From NCBI RefSeq assembly GCF_034009455.1, contig NZ_CP125380.1, positions 1,777,001 through 1,841,000 on the forward strand: 64,000 bases of DNA, in the 5' to 3' direction. The translations under genes were made by a program, and so were the position numbers. Source of the stretch: Pseudomonas sp. P5_109 (GTDB taxonomy: Bacteria; Pseudomonadota; Gammaproteobacteria; Pseudomonadales; Pseudomonadaceae). Under the pieces are notes generated by a model that made no database searches, had not been told where the DNA came from, and saw only the letters and a program-made list of their open reading frames with translations. Below, piece after piece: positions 63,186-64,000 of the stretch; within the stretch, counting starts at the first letter, position 1, and each line of letters starts with the position of its first letter.

Positions 63186-63968
63186 TTAGATCGCGTTATG
63201 GGTTTTCAACCAGCCCAGGCCCGCTTCGGTGGTGGTCAGCGGCTTGTATTCGCAACCGACCCAGCCCTGGTAACCGATGCGGTCCAGGTGTTCGAACAGG
63301 AAGCGGTAGTTGATTTCACCGGTACCTGGTTCGTTGCGCCCCGGGTTGTCCGCGAGCTGCACATGGTTGATCTCGCCCAGGTGCGATTGCAGGGTGCGGG
63401 CCAGATCGCCTTCCATGATTTGCATGTGGTAGATGTCGTATTGCAGGAACAGGTTGGCGCTGCCGACCTGCTCGCGAATCGACAGGGCTTGCGCCGTGTT
63501 GTTCAGGTAGAAGCCCGGAATGTCACGGGTGTTGATCGCTTCCATCACCAGCTTGATGCCCGCCGCTTGCAGCTTGTCGGCCGCGTACTTGAGGTTGGCG
63601 ACGAAGGTTTTCTCCACGGTGGCATCGTCAAAGCCCTGCGGACGAATACCGGCCAGGCAGTTGACCTGGGTGTTGCCCAGTACTTGCGCGTAAGCGATAG
63701 CCAGGTCGACACCGGCACGGAACTCTTCGACCCGGTCCGGCAGGCACGCGATACCGCGCTCGCCCTTGGCCCAGTCACCGGCCGGCAGGTTGAACAGCAC
63801 TTGGGTCAGACCGTTGGCGTCGAGCGTGGCCTTGATTTCGGCGGAGCTGAAGTCGTACGGGAACAGGTATTCGACACCACTGAAGCCGGCCTTGGCGGCC
63901 GCTTCGAAACGGGCGAGAAAGTCCTGTTCGGTGAACAGCATGGACAGGTTGGCTGCGAAACGCGGCAT
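63186..63968 (-). CDS. hyi: Hydroxypyruvate isomerase
   Basis: 260 aa AP-endonuclease-2/TIM-barrel family. It begins MPRFAANLSMLFTEQDFLAR as Hyi proteins do; conserved YDIYHMQIMEGDLA and VQLADNPGRNEPGTGEINY carry metal ligands. It interconverts hydroxypyruvate and tartronate semialdehyde. GGGAGACCACC precedes the ATG. The glyoxylate carboligase gene gcl is expected just beyond the right edge, which is inference from gene order. Confidence 0.95.
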   Translation of the reverse strand: MPRFAANLSMLFTEQDFLARFEAAAKAGFSGVEYLFPYDFSSAEIKATLDANGLTQVLFNLPAGDWAKGERGIACLPDRVEEFRAGVDLAIAYAQVLGNTQVNCLAGIRPQGFDDATVEKTFVANLKYAADKLQAAGIKLVMEAINTRDIPGFYLNNTAQALSIREQVGSANLFLQYDIYHMQIMEGDLARTLQSHLGEINHVQLADNPGRNEPGTGEINYRFLFEHLDRIGYQGWVGCEYKPLTTTEAGLGWLKTHNAI

Positions 63969-64000
63969 GGTGGTCTCCCGTGAATTTGTGAGGCCCCCTG

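Overview
The window is chromosomal DNA from a GC-rich gamma-proteobacterium, almost certainly a Pseudomonas of the P. fluorescens group. Three things point there: the gene order fliLMNOPQR-flhB / flhA-flhF-fleN-fliA-cheY-cheZ-cheA-cheB-motC-motD-(ParA-like)-(CheW-like)-cheW, the gene order ccmABCDEFGHI, and abundant Pseudomonas-type REP palindromes of several sequence classes. No rRNA, tRNA, transposase, integrase, prophage or CRISPR array was seen.

Layout. (1) 1-20503: the late part of the polar flagellar/chemotaxis locus. It holds the switch proteins FliM and FliN, the export gate FliO/P/Q/R with FlhB and FlhA, the placement and number regulators FlhF and FleN, the sigma factor FliA, the CheY/Z/A/B/W core, the second stator MotC/MotD, and a ParA-like/ParP-like pair expected to place the chemosensory array at the pole. 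A cytochrome b561 gene sits divergently between flhB and flhA. flhA is preceded by a good sigma-54 promoter match. (2) 20504-30521: an accessory hot spot between a DUF2802 gene and an flhB-like gene. It carries a small membrane-protein gene and a type VI secretion (T6SS) vgrG island: PAAR, an unrecognised adaptor-like protein, a long VgrG, a Tle5-type phospholipase D effector, and two paralogous Sel1-repeat lipoproteins that are likely immunity proteins. Partial, decaying copies of the DUF2802 3' end and of the flhB-like 3' end lie between the cargo blocks. (3) 30522-40008: an FlhB C-terminal-domain-only protein with a FliK-like partner, then the complete cytochrome c maturation operon ccmABCDEFGHI and a small lipoprotein. 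(4) 40009-41811: 1.8 kb without genes, made of REPs, about four ~200-bp tandem units, and a pair of inverted ~150-bp dispersed repeats. (5) 41812-52348: a complete phosphonate uptake and C-P lyase cluster phnCDEFGHIJKLMNP with a Pho-box candidate upstream and a GntR/HutC-type operator over the start of phnF. (6) 52349-58143: an SDR/MFS pair with a relic of a LysR regulator, two unrecognised envelope proteins, a sulfate-binding protein and a voltage-gated-type potassium channel with a C-terminal zinc ribbon. (7) 58165-63968: a urea transporter, then pyruvate kinase, glycerate kinase (TtuD), tartronate semialdehyde reductase and hydroxypyruvate isomerase, i.e. the glyoxylate-to-pyruvate route. 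The glyoxylate carboligase gene probably lies just beyond the right edge.

The most unusual structures are: a chain of three REP-derived mini-ORFs linking the ParA-like gene to the ParP-like gene by ATGA overlaps; the nested decayed boundary copies around the T6SS island; and four repeated acidic motifs in the CheA linker.
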